Below are positions 62,456 to 64,000 of a stretch of DNA of 64,000 nt, in pieces. The notes beneath the pieces were generated by a model, which was not told the DNA's origin, did not search any database, and saw only the letters and a program-made list of their open reading frames with translations. This stretch comes from Streblospio benedicti. Taxonomy: Eukaryota; Annelida; Polychaeta; Spionida; Spionidae. The translations under genes were made by a program, and so were the position numbers. Each line of letters begins with the position of its first letter. Position 1 is the first letter of the stretch. The DNA lies in assembly GCA_019095985.1 (NCBI GenBank), contig CM032662.1:3706723-3770722 (forward strand). Reading direction: 5' to 3'.

Positions 62456-62965
62456 TAATTAAACAAAGAAACAAGTACAACAGTGTATACCTAAAAGCGA
62501 GACAGAAAACAGGCCTAAACTATTGCTCAAAGAAGCACCAGCACCAGCCACTTATTTTGTACTACAGTGGTTTATACCCTTCATGAATCATTCCAGTTCA
62601 GTTTTATTTAATTCACCAAAACGGCCTATGTGTTCTATCCCAAATATTGGCGATTTCAACATTATTAGGTGAAATTGTCTGAGGAGGTGGTTGCTGTTCA
62701 TGTCCCTTTGAAGTGACCAAAACAAACAAGTGCAACAGTGTATACCTAAACCGAGAGAGACAGACAACAGGCCTAAACTATCGCTCAAAGAAGCACCAGC
62801 CACTAGTATTGACAGTGGCTTCTCTAAAAAAGCGTCACCATTTATTTTTTCATTCACCAATCGGCCCATTCGTTCCGCTAGTCAGCGCTAGGGCTCTGGT
62901 GGAGGAACCTGCGATCCCGGTTTGGAGGCGAAAAGCCACCATTTATCTTGTACGCCTCGCTCGGG
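62456..62965 (+). repeat. Imperfect tandem duplication, about 255-bp period
   Basis: CAACAGTGTATACCTAAA, ACAGGCCTAAACTATNGCTC and AAAGAAGCACCAGC at about 62478 and 62733, then a CCATTTATNTTGTAC-type block that recurs a third time near 62939. No gene seen. Confidence 0.7.
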
Positions 62966-64000
62966 GCCAGGCGCCAGGGACGGAGGTATGGTTCGTGATG
63001 GAGCGATGGCGTGTGGGTGATTCACGGAATGGTGGAATCACGGACTGTTACAGACCTCTCAACACTGACTGCCGTGGATGCATGAGCTGAAAACATGGTG
63101 CTGCTTCTGTGGCACGACACTGCCATCTATTAGTGTTTTAACAAACCCATTAACAAAGTCGCTGTTTTATGTGTTGAGGAGAATGTACAATAGAGACGCC
63201 TGGATGCATGCTGCATTATTTACTACACACATCACAGAAGAAAGCGGGGAGCTGGTATTTTAACCATGCCCGATGATTAATGGGGGAGTTGCGTGCACGA
63301 TCTCAAAGGACCCCAGGATAATTTAGCCTTTTCAGTTCCCAGAGTATTCAAGGATTATCTGCACACATCAAATAGGGTATCAGGTGTTTTTTTCTAATCA
63401 AAGTTCTTTATGCACTGGCTTTTACAGATACAGCTAGGTTATCGCAGTAGGCTGCAACAGTTTGCTGCTGCATTTGTATTTATATCATTGGCTATATTTA
63501 TAAATAATTTTCAAGGCATATGCAATATAATATACATATAATAATGACTAATGAATAAAATGATTCATTCACAGACAACTTTTGTCATTGCGCGCCATTC
63601 CTACAGGTTTCTTTGCGTGTATTAATCACCGCCGTTAGTCAGTCCTGAACAAGCAGGTGCGCTCGATGAGTTATCAGCGATTAATCACCAGCAGGTGCGT
63701 GGCAGGTGCCCGTCACGTGACGCCATGTCTCATGGTCACGTGTTTCCTTGAGCAGGTGCTCTGGGGACAGCAGTAAGCCGGTGTAAGCTCGGGTGTAGCA
63801 TGGTATATGGGTGCACATGTCTGCATTAGTGATAGTTATTTGGACGTGTTTGGAAGCAATATTTTGTATACAGATATGGTGATCTTATTTGCAATTCTCA
63901 CTTTATTGAAAGTAACACTCAATTAATTCAAGTAAATGCAAAAACACTGCATAGGCCTGCTTCATGAATGAGGTCCTCTTTGACCAGCGATAATAGTTGC
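62966..64000. other. No gene seen at right edge
   Basis: E-box-rich stretch at 63640-63770 (several CACGTG and CAGGTG words). Otherwise AT-rich. Confidence 0.5.

Overview
This window is eukaryotic, and almost certainly comes from a marine invertebrate animal. The evidence is spliced coding exons of metazoan families (a Frizzled 5/8-type first exon and a BTB/POZ first exon), tRNA-headed SINEs, several MITE families, a BEL/Pao gag fossil, long microsatellites and very low gene density. The species and phylum cannot be fixed from the sequence. A run of exactly 100 N at 9235-9334 marks an assembly gap of unknown size.

Genes. Four coding features are supported by domain or clear motif evidence. 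(1) 7185-8042, a gag remnant of a BEL/Pao LTR retrotransposon, a fossil. (2) 13183-13374 on the minus strand, the signal peptide and first half of the cysteine-rich domain of a Frizzled 5/8 (Drosophila Fz2-like) Wnt receptor, ending at a good splice donor; the rest of the gene lies beyond the left edge. (3) 51347-52819 on the plus strand, an intact 490-residue single-pass membrane protein with a cysteine-rich ectodomain, a sushi-like module, a threonine stalk and a repetitive cytoplasmic tail. It is not a family I recognise, and a rearranged piece of a paralogue lies 2.2 kb upstream. (4) 56030-56169 on the plus strand, the first coding exon of a BTB/POZ protein. Several short open segments bounded by splice signals (16067-16155, 31976-32002, 57355-57408, all minus) and a 44-codon membrane microprotein frame (60022-60156, minus) are weaker candidates.

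Layout. 1-13 kb is repeat-rich intron or flank with an apparent allelic duplication (5390-6133 equals 9335-10072) either side of the LTR fossil and next to the gap. 13-50 kb lies 5' of the Frizzled exon. It is almost gene-free and holds dispersed MITEs, G-runs, CpG-rich promoter-like patches near 21.6 and 28.9 kb, clusters of GGATTA/TAATCC homeodomain sites, and an 18-bp palindrome made of two CREs overlapping an E-box. 50.3-51.1 kb is an 840-bp inverted-repeat transposon with a 240-bp palindrome nested in it, directly upstream of the sushi-like receptor gene. 53.4-53.6 kb is a 250-bp GT repeat. 56-60 kb is a SINE nest around the BTB exon. 60-64 kb holds further tandem duplications.

The genes do not form an evident pathway. 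Frizzled 5/8 would act in Wnt signalling at the cell surface. The BTB protein and the orphan receptor are independent neighbours. Most of the interpretable DNA is repeats and possible cis-regulatory sequence.
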